Source: Winogradskyella alexanderae (GTDB taxonomy: Bacteria; Bacteroidota; Bacteroidia; Flavobacteriales; Flavobacteriaceae). Taken from it: 64,000 nt of DNA. The first letter of the stretch is position 1. Every line of letters begins with the position of its first letter. The translations under genes and the position numbers were made by a program. Shown piece after piece: positions 17,231 to 26,259 of the stretch. The stretch spans positions 248,001 to 312,000 of the forward strand of contig NZ_JAIUJR010000003.1 in NCBI RefSeq assembly GCF_020166335.1, given 5' to 3'. The notes under the pieces were generated by a model. It saw only the letters and a program-made list of their open reading frames with translations. It had not been told where the DNA came from and searched no databases.

Positions 17231-18988
17231 TTAACGCAATTCTTTTTCGGACAGTTGCTTTGTATAAAGGTCTTTGTAATACCCTTCTGTTGTGACTAAG
17301 GTCTCATGGTTTCCAGTCTGAATTACCTTGCCATCATCTAATACAATGATTGCATCAGCATTCTTTGCCGAAGAAACACGATGACTCACTATGATTGTAG
17401 TCTTATCTTTGGTGAGCTTTTCTAAATTGTTGAGAATTTTTTCTTCGGTTTCAGTGTCTACAGCAGATAAACAGTCGTCAAAAAGTAAAATATCTGGTTT
17501 CTTTATAATCGCTCTAGCGATGGAAACACGTTGTTTTTGGCCGCCCGAAAGTGTTATACCGCGCTCACCCAAAATAGTGTCATAACCCTTACTAAATCCA
17601 ACAATATTTTTATGAACCTTAGCATTTTTTGCGGCTTCTATTACTTCATCATCTGTGGCATTTTCCTTGCCGAATTTGATATTGTTTTTAATGGTATCTG
17701 AGAATAAAAATGCATCTTGTGGAACATAACCAATACTTTCTCTTAAGCTATTGAGATTTAATTTTGAAATGGATGTAGCATCAACTAAAATCTCACCTTT
17801 ATCAATATCATATAACCTACCGATAAGGTCAAGTATTGTTGATTTGCCAGAACCGGTTTTACCTAAAATGGCAAGTGTTTTACCCGATTTTATTTTGAAA
17901 CTAACATCTTTTAAAGCTTCAATATTGGTATCTGGGTAAACAAAGGAAACATTTTTAAACTCAATGTCGCCTATTATAGGTGTTTCTTGTGGTGCAACGT
18001 TTTTTATATCTGGTTCGGTTTTTAAAAATTCATTAATTCGTTTTTGGGATGCTTCGGCCTGTTGTACCAATGACGTTACCCAACCTACCGTTGCTACGGG
18101 CCATGTGAGCATATTTACATAAATTATAAATTCTGCTATGGTACCAATACTCTCTATTTCGCCATTCATATATTGAATACCACCTACATAAATAACAATT
18201 AAATTACTTAAGCCTATTAGCAATATCATAAGCGGGAAAAACAAGGCCTGTACCTTGGTTAAATCAATTTGTTTTTGACGGTTTTCGGAGCATAAGCCCT
18301 CAAATTCTGTATTGGTACGGGCTTCAATTCCGTAGGACTTTATTACCGAAATACCACTGAAGGTTTCTTGGGTATAAGTTGAAAGTGTAGACAAGGATTC
18401 TTGTACGATCGTACTGCGCGTGTTAATAAGTCTACTAAGCTTATATATCGAAATAGAAAGTATTGGCAAAGGTATAAGCGTGTACAGGGTTAGTTTAGGT
18501 GCTGCACTTACCATATAAATCAAAGCAACCGCAAATAAGGTTATGGTATTAATTGTGTACATTATAGCAGGCCCTACATACATTCTAACCTTGCTTACAT
18601 CTTCACTTATACGGTTCATCAAATCTCCTGTTCTGTTAGATTTATAGAAATTTAATGAGAGCACTTGATAATGTTGGTAGATTTCATTCTTTAAGTCATA
18701 CTCAATGTAACGTGAAACATTGATAATTGTCTGGCGCATTAAGAACGTAAAAAGTCCTGCCATAATTGCTGCTCCGACTAGAAATGAGATGTAGGTTAGC
18801 AGTTCGGATTTAAATACTTGTTGCGTAATCTCTCCATCCAGTCTTTCTGAGACAATATTGATAGAGGCACCAACTAACCTTGGCGTAAAAAGTGCAAATA
18901 TCTTGGCAACAATGGTTATGATAACCCCTATGATTAACCGATATCTATATTTGTAAAAATATTTATTAAGGTGCTTTAATTCTTTCAT
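17231..18988 (-). CDS. ABC exporter half-transporter (MdlA/MsbA-like) with Asp at the catalytic Glu position
   Basis: A 585-residue fusion of a six-helix transmembrane domain (about 1-310) and a nucleotide-binding domain (about 340-585). Walker A is GKTGSGKST near 372-380, the signature LSGGQKQR near 479, and Walker B ILLFDDCLSAVD near 498-509, with the H-loop in IIVSHRVSSA. The residue after the Walker B aspartate is Asp rather than the catalytic Glu, as in E. coli MdlA and the degenerate half of heterodimeric exporters such as TM287/288. That suggests it may work with a second half-transporter, but none is adjacent. Substrate is unknown: lipid, drug or peptide are all possible. A TAnnTTTG box lies just upstream. 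Confidence 0.88.
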   Translation of the reverse strand: MKELKHLNKYFYKYRYRLIIGVIITIVAKIFALFTPRLVGASINIVSERLDGEITQQVFKSELLTYISFLVGAAIMAGLFTFLMRQTIINVSRYIEYDLKNEIYQHYQVLSLNFYKSNRTGDLMNRISEDVSKVRMYVGPAIMYTINTITLFAVALIYMVSAAPKLTLYTLIPLPILSISIYKLSRLINTRSTIVQESLSTLSTYTQETFSGISVIKSYGIEARTNTEFEGLCSENRQKQIDLTKVQALFFPLMILLIGLSNLIVIYVGGIQYMNGEIESIGTIAEFIIYVNMLTWPVATVGWVTSLVQQAEASQKRINEFLKTEPDIKNVAPQETPIIGDIEFKNVSFVYPDTNIEALKDVSFKIKSGKTLAILGKTGSGKSTILDLIGRLYDIDKGEILVDATSISKLNLNSLRESIGYVPQDAFLFSDTIKNNIKFGKENATDDEVIEAAKNAKVHKNIVGFSKGYDTILGERGITLSGGQKQRVSIARAIIKKPDILLFDDCLSAVDTETEEKILNNLEKLTKDKTTIIVSHRVSSAKNADAIIVLDDGKVIQTGNHETLVTTEGYYKDLYTKQLSEKELR

Positions 18989-19004
18989 GTTGCATTTGGT
19001 CGGT

Positions 19005-19012
19005 CAAAAGTA
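19005..19012 (-). promoter_or_regulatory. TACTTTTG -7 box for the ABC exporter gene
   Basis: On the minus strand the octamer fits TAnnTTTG, 16 bp upstream of the ATG at 18988, in the 134-bp divergent gap shared with the leucine dehydrogenase gene. Confidence 0.5.
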
Positions 19013-19041
19013 TTACGATAATCCCATTTTATAGTTAATAT

Positions 19042-19073
19042 TTTGCTAATCCTCTACTATTAGACTATTTTTG
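19042..19073 (+). promoter_or_regulatory. TTTG -33 / TATTTTTG -7 promoter for leucine dehydrogenase
   Basis: TTTG at 19042-19045 and TATTTTTG at 19066-19073 are separated by 20 bases, within the 17-23 range described for Bacteroidota promoters. The ATG is 49 bp further on. Confidence 0.55.
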
Positions 19074-19122
19074 CATGTTGTTTTTAAACAATTTTTAAGA
19101 GTCTTAAATCGAATCAATCAAT

Positions 19123-20226
19123 ATGACTTCAGAAGTTATAAATTCCCAAGATTTGTCAAAAGTAGATCCTGTATTTGGTCAAGCATCTTTTGATAATCAC
19201 GAACAAATTGTCTTTTGTAACGACAAAGATACTGGTTTAAAAGCTATAATTGGTATCCATAATACGGTTTTAGGACCTGCACTAGGAGGTACCAGAATGT
19301 TACCATATAATAATGAGTGGGAAGCATTAAATGATGTATTGCGTCTCTCTCGTGGCATGACATTTAAATCGGCCATAACAGGTTTAAATCTGGGTGGTGG
19401 TAAAGCGGTAATTATAGGTGATGCTAAAACTCAGAAAACACCTGAGCTTTTAAAACGATTTGGAGAGTTTGTACATTCACTAAATGGAAAATATATCACG
19501 GCCGAAGATGTTGGCATGCATACTGAAGATATGGATATCATAAGAGAGGTAACGCCATATGTTACAGGAATGTCAGAAACCAAAGGTGGTGTTGGAAGTC
19601 CTTCACCAATTACGGCTTATGGTGTTTTTATGGGAATGAAAGCGGCTGCAAAGTTTAAGTATGGAACTGATATACTCGAAGACAAGAAAGTGTACGTACA
19701 GGGTATAGGTAGTGTTGGTGAGGAGCTAGTAGAGCATTTGGTTAATGAGGGCGCAGATGTCACCATTGCAGATATAAATCAAGAACGATTGGAGGAAGTA
19801 AGATCCAAGTACGGTGTTATTATTTATGGTGGTCATGACATATACACTGAGGATATGGATATCTACGCGCCGTGTGCATTAGGTGCAACAATCAATGACG
19901 ATACTGTATATAGATTAAAGGCAGATATTATAGCAGGAGCTGCAAATAACCAACTTGCTGAAGAAAGTAAACACGGAAGAATATTACAAGAGCGCGGTAT
20001 TGTATATGCACCAGACTTTTTGATAAATGCTGGTGGAATAATAAATGTTTATGCCGAGTTAGAAAATTATGACAGACAAGAAATTATGCGTAAAACCGAG
20101 AATATTTATAACACGACCTTAGAAATATTAGAAAATGCTAAAATCAATAATCTTACTACGCATAATGCAGCATTTAATATAGCTAAAGAGCGTATTGAAA
20201 CACGAAAAAGGGAAAATTCTAAATAA
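19123..20226 (+). CDS. ldh: Leucine (branched-chain amino acid) dehydrogenase
   Basis: A 367-residue NAD-dependent amino acid dehydrogenase of the Glu/Leu/Phe/Val family, catalysing reversible oxidative deamination of leucine, valine or isoleucine to the 2-oxo acid. The catalytic domain has the glycine-rich loop GLNLGGGKAVIIGD (about residues 86-99) with the active-site Lys. TAEDVGMHTEDMD supplies the second catalytic segment. The NAD-binding Rossmann motif VQGIGSVGEELVEHL begins near 193. The length and the short dimerisation domain fit leucine rather than glutamate dehydrogenase. The gene is monocistronic with its own promoter, and nusB follows with a separate promoter box. It would feed branched-chain fatty acid precursors, which are abundant in flavobacteria. 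Confidence 0.9.
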   Translation: MTSEVINSQDLSKVDPVFGQASFDNHEQIVFCNDKDTGLKAIIGIHNTVLGPALGGTRMLPYNNEWEALNDVLRLSRGMTFKSAITGLNLGGGKAVIIGDAKTQKTPELLKRFGEFVHSLNGKYITAEDVGMHTEDMDIIREVTPYVTGMSETKGGVGSPSPITAYGVFMGMKAAAKFKYGTDILEDKKVYVQGIGSVGEELVEHLVNEGADVTIADINQERLEEVRSKYGVIIYGGHDIYTEDMDIYAPCALGATINDDTVYRLKADIIAGAANNQLAEESKHGRILQERGIVYAPDFLINAGGIINVYAELENYDRQEIMRKTENIYNTTLEILENAKINNLTTHNAAFNIAKERIETRKRENSK

Positions 20227-20249
20227 TTTTTTTCAGAAACAAATAATAG

Positions 20250-20257
20250 TATTTTTG
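20250..20257 (+). promoter_or_regulatory. TATTTTTG -7 box for nusB
   Basis: Exact TAnnTTTG match 56 bp upstream of the nusB ATG. The following GGTGAATCAATTTTGATTCACC is an 11-bp inverted repeat in the leader (20261-20282), possibly a small hairpin in the 5' UTR. Confidence 0.5.
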
Positions 20258-20313
20258 CAAGGTGAATCAATTTTGATTCACCTTTTTAAATAGTTATAAA
20301 GAAGTTCTTAATC

Positions 20314-21258
20314 ATGCTAAACCGCAGACACATCAGAATTAAAGTAATGCAGTCCTTGTATGCTTTTAAAAGCACGGAAGGCGATGATATTACCAAGGAT
20401 GAAAAGTTTTTACTTCACAGTATTAATAGCATGTACGACCTTTATTTATCAATTCTAGCCTTACTTATTCAAATTCACAAAAAGAGTCAAGACTACAGCC
20501 AAAAGGTTCAGAATAAACTTTCCGCGGTTAATGCTATTGAAGATGATGGTTCCAAATTTGCAAATAATCAATTTCTAAAATTGATTGGCAATAATAAAAT
20601 GCTACAAGGTGCTATCGCCAAGAAAAAACTCAATTTTTGGGATTTAGATTCTGAATATGTAGATATCCTATTCAAAGCCATTATCAAAAACCCAATTTAT
20701 GAAGCTTACATAAATAATGAAACAAGTAGTTTTAAGACCGATAAGCAGTTTGTTCTTGACATTTACACCAATATAATTGCGCCTAACGACAAACTATACG
20801 ATTATTTTGAAGATAAGCAGTTAACCTGGGTAGATGACCTTCCAGTGGTGAATACTAATCTTATTAAGATTTTTAAAAAGCTTGGACCAAATGCTTCAGA
20901 AACCGCGCTGTTGCCGGAACTTTTTAAAGATACTGATGATAAGCAGTTCGCTCTGGACTTATTGCGAAAAACATTACTTAATTCGTCTAGTTTGGTTAAA
21001 GAAATTGCCTCTAAAACTACCAATTGGGATTCGGAGCGTTTGGCCAGCTTGGATGGCACGTTGCTAAAAATGGCCATTTGCGAATTTCAAAAGTTTCCAT
21101 CCATACCACAAAAGGTAACAATCAACGAGTACTTGGAGATTGCAAAGGAATATTCCACTCCAAAAAGCAGCTTATTTTTAAATGGTGTCTTAGATAAAAT
21201 AGTGAAAGAATACCAATCCAAAGGATTGCACCCAAAAGCAGGTCGCGGACTCATGTAG
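20314..21258 (+). CDS. nusB: Transcription antitermination factor NusB, long form
   Basis: At 314 residues it is about twice the E. coli length. The opening LNRRHIRIKVMQSLYAFKSTEGDD is the classical NusB start. The central part, about 40-200, is an extra helical region. The C-terminal NusB fold follows with WDSERLASLDGTLLKMAICEFQKFPSIPQKVTINEYLEIAKEYSTPKSSLFLNGVLDKI. NusB binds boxA RNA with S10 (NusE) to support antitermination of rRNA transcription. The extended form is, from memory, normal for Bacteroidota. It heads the cluster nusB-DUF1573-yajC, a familiar order in the phylum. Confidence 0.9.
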   Translation: MLNRRHIRIKVMQSLYAFKSTEGDDITKDEKFLLHSINSMYDLYLSILALLIQIHKKSQDYSQKVQNKLSAVNAIEDDGSKFANNQFLKLIGNNKMLQGAIAKKKLNFWDLDSEYVDILFKAIIKNPIYEAYINNETSSFKTDKQFVLDIYTNIIAPNDKLYDYFEDKQLTWVDDLPVVNTNLIKIFKKLGPNASETALLPELFKDTDDKQFALDLLRKTLLNSSSLVKEIASKTTNWDSERLASLDGTLLKMAICEFQKFPSIPQKVTINEYLEIAKEYSTPKSSLFLNGVLDKIVKEYQSKGLHPKAGRGLM

Positions 21259-21369
21259 AGTGGTATTTTCCTTACATTGAGAACACTTGCGCATTTAAAA
21301 GTTTTAATTCGTTGAAATTATTACTAACTTCGCAACCCACAAAAGATCATAAATTTAAATTATTAAGTG

Positions 21370-21912
21370 ATGAAAAAAATAATCTTAGGATTTAGCGCAT
21401 TATGTATGGTAGCCTTTACGTCATGTAAAGACAATGCAGCAAGTAAAGTAAAGTCTGAAAATGTTGCAGTTGCAGCAGAAAGAGATGCGAATGCAGGTGA
21501 TTTCCCTGTTATTGCATTTGACAAAACAACACATGATTTCGGGACCATAATGGACGGAACACCAGTGGAGACCATTTTTAACTACACAAACACTGGTAAC
21601 TCTATGTTGGTTGTAAGTAATATAAAAAGTACTTGTGGCTGTACAGTTCCAAACAACTGGACAAAAGAAGTTGCTCCAGGGGAAACAGGTCAGTTTACAG
21701 TTAAGTTTAATGGTAAAGGTAACGGTAAGGTTTCTAAGTCACTAACAATGACTACCAACACAGAGAAAGGATCAGAAATGGTTAAAATTACTGCCATGGT
21801 TCAAAAAGATCCTAACGCTCCTGTTCAGCCAGCAGGTAAAGCAAACATCAACCCTTTATCTACAACCAAAACGTCAACGCAGCCTGGACACGAAGGGCAT
21901 AACCACGATTAA
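21370..21912 (+). CDS. DUF1573 lipoprotein
   Basis: A 180-residue lipoprotein: KKIILGFSALCMVAFTSC ends in the acylated cysteine. After a 30-residue linker, an immunoglobulin-like DUF1573 domain spans about 45-150, with the hallmark blocks THDFGTIMDGTPVETIFNYTNTG, STCGCTVPNNW and GETGQFTVKFN. The tail is Pro/Thr-rich and ends in GHEGHNHD. Function is unknown; these small Ig-like domains are widespread in Bacteroidota envelopes. The ATG at 21370 follows directly after an in-frame GTG. A weaker promoter box TAACTTCG lies at 21325-21332. yajC follows 9 bp downstream, so the two are cotranscribed. Confidence 0.88.
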   Translation: MKKIILGFSALCMVAFTSCKDNAASKVKSENVAVAAERDANAGDFPVIAFDKTTHDFGTIMDGTPVETIFNYTNTGNSMLVVSNIKSTCGCTVPNNWTKEVAPGETGQFTVKFNGKGNGKVSKSLTMTTNTEKGSEMVKITAMVQKDPNAPVQPAGKANINPLSTTKTSTQPGHEGHNHD

Positions 21913-21921
21913 ATTAATTTA

Positions 21922-22215
21922 ATGGAAGGAATAAGCTCTTTTTTACCATTTATTGCAATCTTCGCTGTAATGTACTTCTTTATGATTGCACCACAGATGA
22001 AACGTGCTAAACAAGAAAAGAAATTTGCCAGTGAACTAAAAAAAGGCGATCGTATTATTACCAAAAGCGGTATGCACGGAAAAGTTGTTGACTTAAACGA
22101 TAAAGATAACAGTTGCGTCATTGAAACCCTTGCAGGTAAAATTAAATTCGACCGCTCTGCAATTTCTATGGAAATGAGTAAAAAACTAAATACAACCGCT
22201 GTTGCTAAAAAATAA
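21922..22215 (+). CDS. yajC: Preprotein translocase subunit YajC
   Basis: A 97-residue bitopic membrane protein. One transmembrane helix at about 6-24 (FLPFIAIFAVMYFFMIAP) is followed by QMKRAKQEKKFASELKKGDRIITKSGMHGKV, the YajC signature. YajC associates with SecDF and SecYEG at the inner membrane and is an accessory of protein export. It follows the DUF1573 gene within 9 bp and is closed by a strong bidirectional hairpin. In many Bacteroidota coaE follows here; it is absent at this position and an opposite-strand YdeI-like gene is found instead. Confidence 0.92.
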   Translation: MEGISSFLPFIAIFAVMYFFMIAPQMKRAKQEKKFASELKKGDRIITKSGMHGKVVDLNDKDNSCVIETLAGKIKFDRSAISMEMSKKLNTTAVAKK

Positions 22216-22240
22216 CAGTGTTGTTATTAACATAAATTAA

Positions 22241-22260
22241 AACCCGCTTTAGAGCGGGTT
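22241..22260. terminator. Bidirectional intrinsic terminator
   Basis: GC-rich arms AACCCGCT (22241-22248) and AGCGGGTT (22253-22260) with loop TTAG, then a T-run on the plus strand and an A-run before it. It serves yajC and the convergent YdeI-like gene. Confidence 0.85.
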
Positions 22261-22266
22261 TTTTTA

Positions 22267-22866
22267 TTAGCAATTTTTGTATTTATCGTTTAGACCTAGG
22301 CCACTTAAAATGATGGGTGTAATCTTTTCCAATCGTGCGAGTTTGGTGGCTTCTCGTTTTGTGGTAGAGATGTATTCACAATACTCACGCTGTTTCCCCG
22401 GTGTTAATGTCTTAAATGCCACTTGTAAGTCTTTATTAGTCTTAAAAGACTCTTTTAGCGCATCTGGAACTAGCACTGCTTTTTTATGTCGTGTTGGTTT
22501 TAGTTCTTTTCCTAACCTCTGGTTTTCAATGGCCTCCTTTATATAAGTTAGCACAGTAGCTTCATTAATCTCATCCTTATGGGTAAACCGCATTTGTCGC
22601 AGTGCTTTGGTTTTATCTTCTTGTGCATTGATAAGAAGATTATGCTCGTCCTTTAAAAACACACCATTAAAAAACCAGATACCAAAATGATGCTTAAAGG
22701 CACCTAGGCCCAACACATTTTTACCATTTAATGTATACACAGGCGCACTCCATTTAATGGTTTCTTCAAGGTCGGTTTTACTAATAAGGTCACGAAGTAT
22801 TTTCAGTTCGTCTCCAAAATGAGAATTTACCTCAACGTATTCTTCTATGGAATGGACTTTTTTCAT
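22267..22866 (-). CDS. YdeI/OmpD-associated, DUF1801-domain protein
   Basis: A 199-residue cytosolic protein. Residues 5-110 resemble the DUF1801 fold (LEETIKWSAPVYTLNGKNVLGLGAFKHHFGIWFFNG), and the C-terminal part carries the YdeI block ALKESFKTNKDLQVAFKTLTPGKQREYCEYI followed by TKREATKLARLEKI. Family function is not established; relatives have been linked to stress and surfactant responses. It is monocistronic, convergent with yajC, and lies 17 bp downstream of pepT on the same strand, so cotranscription with pepT is possible. Confidence 0.82.
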   Translation of the reverse strand: MKKVHSIEEYVEVNSHFGDELKILRDLISKTDLEETIKWSAPVYTLNGKNVLGLGAFKHHFGIWFFNGVFLKDEHNLLINAQEDKTKALRQMRFTHKDEINEATVLTYIKEAIENQRLGKELKPTRHKKAVLVPDALKESFKTNKDLQVAFKTLTPGKQREYCEYISTTKREATKLARLEKITPIILSGLGLNDKYKNC

Positions 22867-22883
22867 TTTAATTTATACGCTAA

Positions 22884-24119
22884 TTATTTTTGAGCCATTG
22901 AAGCGGTCAGTTCAGCAATTTTACAAATAACCTCAACTGCTTTCTGCATACTTTCAACAGGAACGTATTCGTAACGGCCATGAAAGTTGTGTCCACCAGC
23001 AAATATATTTGGACATGGCAAACCCATATAAGACAACTGAGAACCATCAGTACCTCCTCGAATGGGTTTAATTATTGGCTTAAGGCCTATTGATTTCATG
23101 GCTTCCTCAGCAATATCGACGATATGCATAACAGGTTCAACCTTTTCTTTCATATTAAAATATTGATCTTTTATTTCGATTGAAAAAATTAATGAATCAT
23201 ATTTTGAATTTAACTCGTCAACTACATTTTTCATAAGCGTTTTACGCCCTTCAAATTTAGCCTTATCATGATCTCTAATAATATATTGAAGTTTAGTTTC
23301 TTCAACTTTGCCGTCTATTTGAGTTAAATGAAAAAAGCCTTCGTAACCTTCGGTGTGTTCGGGTTTTTCTTTTTTAGGAAGTGCATTTACGAACTCACTA
23401 GCATAATACATAGAATTTACCATTTTATCTTTAGCATAGCCTGGATGGACAATTTTACCTTTAACGGTTACTACGGCACTGGCTGCATTAAAATTTTCGT
23501 ATTCAAGTTCACCAATTTGACTACCATCCATGGTATAAGCCCAGTCCGCCCCGAATTTTTCAACATCAAATTTGTGTGCACCTCTGCCAATTTCTTCGTC
23601 TGGTGTAAAACCAACTTTGATAGTACCGTGTTTAATTTGCGGATTATTGATAAGGTACTCCATCGCAGTTATAATTTCTGTAATCCCAGCCTTGTCGTCT
23701 GCACCCAGAAGTGTTGTGCCATCTGTTGTAATAAGTGTTTGACCTTTATACAATAGAAGGTCTTCAAAATAGTCTGGTGAGAGAATTATATTTTCCTGTT
23801 TATTTAAAACAATGTTATTTCCATCGTAGTTCTTGACAATTTGTGGTTTAACATTAGCACCGGTAAAGTCAGGAGAGGTATCAAAATGAGAAATAAATCC
23901 TATAGTAGGGACCTCATAATCTACATTGCTAGGGAGCGTAGCCATAATATAGGCATTCTCATCTATTGACACATCGCTCATTCCTATGGTTTTAAGCTCT
24001 TCTACAAGTTTATTGGCTAAGTCCCATTGCTTCGCAGTACTAGGGGTTGTTTCAGAATTTGGATCGGATTCCGTATCTATGGTCACGTAGCTTATAAAGC
24101 GATCAATTATATTTTGCAT
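22884..24119 (-). CDS. pepT: Peptidase T (tripeptide aminopeptidase)
   Basis: A 411-residue M20B aminopeptidase that releases the N-terminal residue from tripeptides in the cytoplasm. Zinc-site segments are visible: [11 protein letters not shown] (first His/Asp), [13 protein letters not shown] (bridging Asp), [15 protein letters not shown] (catalytic Glu-Glu), and [19 protein letters not shown]. Near the C-terminus are the Arg-containing [17 protein letters not shown] and the zinc His in [14 protein letters not shown]. The length is that of the family. It lies between the usp gene and the YdeI-like gene on the minus strand, 105 bp from the former. Confidence 0.93.
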   Translation of the reverse strand: MQNIIDRFISYVTIDTESDPNSETTPSTAKQWDLANKLVEELKTIGMSDVSIDENAYIMATLPSNVDYEVPTIGFISHFDTSPDFTGANVKPQIVKNYDGNNIVLNKQENIILSPDYFEDLLLYKGQTLITTDGTTLLGADDKAGITEIITAMEYLINNPQIKHGTIKVGFTPDEEIGRGAHKFDVEKFGADWAYTMDGSQIGELEYENFNAASAVVTVKGKIVHPGYAKDKMVNSMYYASEFVNALPKKEKPEHTEGYEGFFHLTQIDGKVEETKLQYIIRDHDKAKFEGRKTLMKNVVDELNSKYDSLIFSIEIKDQYFNMKEKVEPVMHIVDIAEEAMKSIGLKPIIKPIRGGTDGSQLSYMGLPCPNIFAGGHNFHGRYEYVPVESMQKAVEVICKIAELTASMAQK

Positions 24120-24195
24120 GTTAAGGTTTAGTTGAAAAAATAGTTTATATGGTTTGAAATAATTTATCCTAATAGATCAAAAGAATATATAAGTA

Positions 24196-24220
24196 AAAAG
24201 CCTTGAATTTCAAGGCTTTT
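24196..24220 (-). terminator. Intrinsic terminator of the usp gene
   Basis: Eleven-base perfect arms AAAAGCCTTGA (24196-24206) and TCAAGGCTTTT (24210-24220) with a three-base loop, directly after the usp stop codon on the minus strand. The stem ends in a T-run. Confidence 0.75.
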
Positions 24221-24224
24221 AAAA

Positions 24225-25055
24225 TTATTTTCTGAATGTGACCACAGGCAATTTTGCGTGGTTAACAAGATCTTCAGAAATACTGCCACCAAAGAAATGG
24301 CTCAATCCTTTTCTGCCATGAGTAATCATCGCAACTGCGTCTGCATTAATTCGTCTGGCATAGCTTAAAACACCGTCTTCAACGTTATGCTCTGCTATGT
24401 AATCTATATTAACTTCCTTGTCCCCCAGTCGCGCCAATTTTAAAAAATCAGCAACACGCTCATCAATTTCGTCCGTGCTAAGGAAACTTAAATTAGGTAA
24501 ATTAACATGAAGGAGAATGACATTTTCTGCCAATTCATTAAGTAATTCCAGTGCATTTTTAACGGCAAGAATACTGCCTTCTAAAAAATCTGTAGCCAAG
24601 ACAATATTTTTAAACTCAACTGAGGTTGGTGGTGATTTAACAACTAATACTGGAATTTCACTGTAACGAACAACCTTTTCAGTATTAGAACCAGTAAAAA
24701 TCCCATCATAATCACTATGACCACGAGAACCCATAACTACCAAGTCTGCTTTTTCAAAAGCGGCAACTTTCGAAACTTCTTTTAGGACTTTGTGATGCTT
24801 GATTAAGGGCGTAACAGTGATATCTTCAAGATAAGATTTATCTAAAAAAGCTTCGAATTTTTTATTAGCCAACATTAACATGAAGGCTGTTTCTTCACTT
24901 CGTTCATTATTAGAAGATGAAATCAAAGATTCGGAAAGCTCTAACATGTGCATAACAATAAGCTCTGCATTGTGTTTTTTAGCAAGGGCTGCTCCAGTTT
25001 CTAGGGCATATTCTGAATGTTGCGAAAAATCTACTGGAATGATGATTTTTTTCAT
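24225..25055 (-). CDS. Tandem-domain universal stress protein
   Basis: A 276-residue cytosolic protein made of two UspA folds. The first (about 1-145) begins MKKIIIPVDFSQHSEYALE and ends with the ATP-binding motif GSRGHSDYDGIFTGS, which fits G-x2-G-x9-GS exactly. The second (about 150-276) begins KNIVLATDFLEGSILAVKNAL and ends in THGRKGLSHFFGGSISED, with a shortened version of the motif. Usp proteins respond to starvation and other stress; the direct target here is unknown. A possible -7 box TAACTTTG lies on the minus strand at 25080-25087. It has its own terminator. Confidence 0.88.
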   Translation of the reverse strand: MKKIIIPVDFSQHSEYALETGAALAKKHNAELIVMHMLELSESLISSSNNERSEETAFMLMLANKKFEAFLDKSYLEDITVTPLIKHHKVLKEVSKVAAFEKADLVVMGSRGHSDYDGIFTGSNTEKVVRYSEIPVLVVKSPPTSVEFKNIVLATDFLEGSILAVKNALELLNELAENVILLHVNLPNLSFLSTDEIDERVADFLKLARLGDKEVNIDYIAEHNVEDGVLSYARRINADAVAMITHGRKGLSHFFGGSISEDLVNHAKLPVVTFRK

Positions 25056-25176
25056 GATTGTTTTTGTTTAGTTGTAAGCCAAAGTTAATAATATATCCCT
25101 TAAAACATAATGACAATTGACAGTTTATGATTAATATTTCCTGAACATTTTCAGAATGTATTACTAATTAGATTAT

Positions 25177-25184
25177 TACTTTTG
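25177..25184 (+). promoter_or_regulatory. TACTTTTG -7 box for pyrD
   Basis: Exact TAnnTTTG match 19 bp upstream of the pyrD ATG at 25204. Confidence 0.5.
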
Positions 25185-25203
25185 CACCTCAAAGCGACTC
25201 TTT

Positions 25204-26226
25204 ATGTACAAAGCTATAATTAGACCCATTTTATTTTTATTTGACCCAGAAAAAGTTCATTATTTTTCGTTTTCATCGATTAGATTTTTATCAAAGATAC
25301 CAGGTGTAAAAGCTTTGTTTAGGAGTCTGTTTTTTCAAGAACACCAGTCATTAGAACGCGATTTATTTGGTTTGAAGTTTAAAAATCCAGTTGGATTGGC
25401 TGCTGGCTTCGATAAGGATGCTAAGCTCTACAACGAACTTTCAAATTTTGGTTTTGGATTTATAGAAATAGGAACTTTAACACCCAAACCACAACCAGGA
25501 AATCCAAAAAAGCGTTTATTTAGACTTAAATCAGATTCGGCTATCATAAATAGAATGGGTTTTAATAATGGAGGCGTGGAAGAAGCTGTTGAACGGCTTA
25601 AATTGAATAAGGGCGTTCTAATAGGAGGTAATATTGGCAAGAATAAAATTACACCAAATGAAAAGGCCATAGAAGATTATGAAATCTGTTTTGAAGCCTT
25701 GTTTGATTATGTGGACTATTTTGTGGTTAATGTTAGCTCTCCAAACACACCAAATCTCAGAGCATTACAAGATAAGGAACCACTGACGGATTTGTTAAAA
25801 GCCTTACAGGTGTTAAATTTTGGTAAGACTACCTCTAAACCCATTTTACTAAAAATTGCACCAGATTTAAGCGATGATCAACTCCGTGATATTATTGATA
25901 TTATAAAAACAACTAAAATTGACGGTGTTATTGCTACAAATACCACAATATCAAGAGAAGGGCTGACAAGCAAGAATAAAGGGGAAACAGGTGGTTTAAG
26001 TGGTAAACCGCTATCTAAGCGCTCAACTGAAGTGATTCGTTTTTTAGCCGAAAAAAGTAACAAAGCATTTCCAATAATTGGTGTGGGAGGAATTCATTCT
26101 GCTGAAGATGCACTTGAAAAATTTGAGGCAGGGGCAGATTTGGTTCAACTTTACACAGGATTTGTATATGAAGGACCAAAGCTCATTAAGGATATTAATA
26201 AAGCACTAATTAAAAAGGCGCAGTAA
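25204..26226 (+). CDS. pyrD: Quinone-dependent dihydroorotate dehydrogenase
   Basis: A 340-residue class 2 enzyme oxidising dihydroorotate to orotate in pyrimidine synthesis, passing electrons to the quinone pool. The N-terminal 45 residues ([20 protein letters not shown]) form the helical membrane-association and quinone-tunnel segment that separates class 2 from class 1. FMN-binding and active-site segments follow: [33 protein letters not shown] (with the catalytic Ser of class 2), [22 protein letters not shown] and [27 protein letters not shown]. It is monocistronic; a short hairpin overlaps its stop codon. Confidence 0.94.
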   Translation: MYKAIIRPILFLFDPEKVHYFSFSSIRFLSKIPGVKALFRSLFFQEHQSLERDLFGLKFKNPVGLAAGFDKDAKLYNELSNFGFGFIEIGTLTPKPQPGNPKKRLFRLKSDSAIINRMGFNNGGVEEAVERLKLNKGVLIGGNIGKNKITPNEKAIEDYEICFEALFDYVDYFVVNVSSPNTPNLRALQDKEPLTDLLKALQVLNFGKTTSKPILLKIAPDLSDDQLRDIIDIIKTTKIDGVIATNTTISREGLTSKNKGETGGLSGKPLSKRSTEVIRFLAEKSNKAFPIIGVGGIHSAEDALEKFEAGADLVQLYTGFVYEGPKLIKDINKALIKKAQ

Positions 26227-26235
26227 ACGCGCCTT
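26215..26235. terminator. Hairpin overlapping the pyrD stop codon
   Basis: Seven-base arms AAGGCGC (26215-26221) and GCGCCTT (26229-26235) enclose the pyrD TAA. The stem is followed by CTTTGATTG, a weak U-tract. It could end both pyrD and the convergent M43 gene. Confidence 0.5.
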
Positions 26236-26259
26236 CTTTGATTGTTTTTAGTTTACATA

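Noticed and set aside
23328-23756. 142-residue plus-strand frame inside pepT
   Set aside because: It lies wholly within pepT on the other strand and has no domain; pepT has all its catalytic segments.
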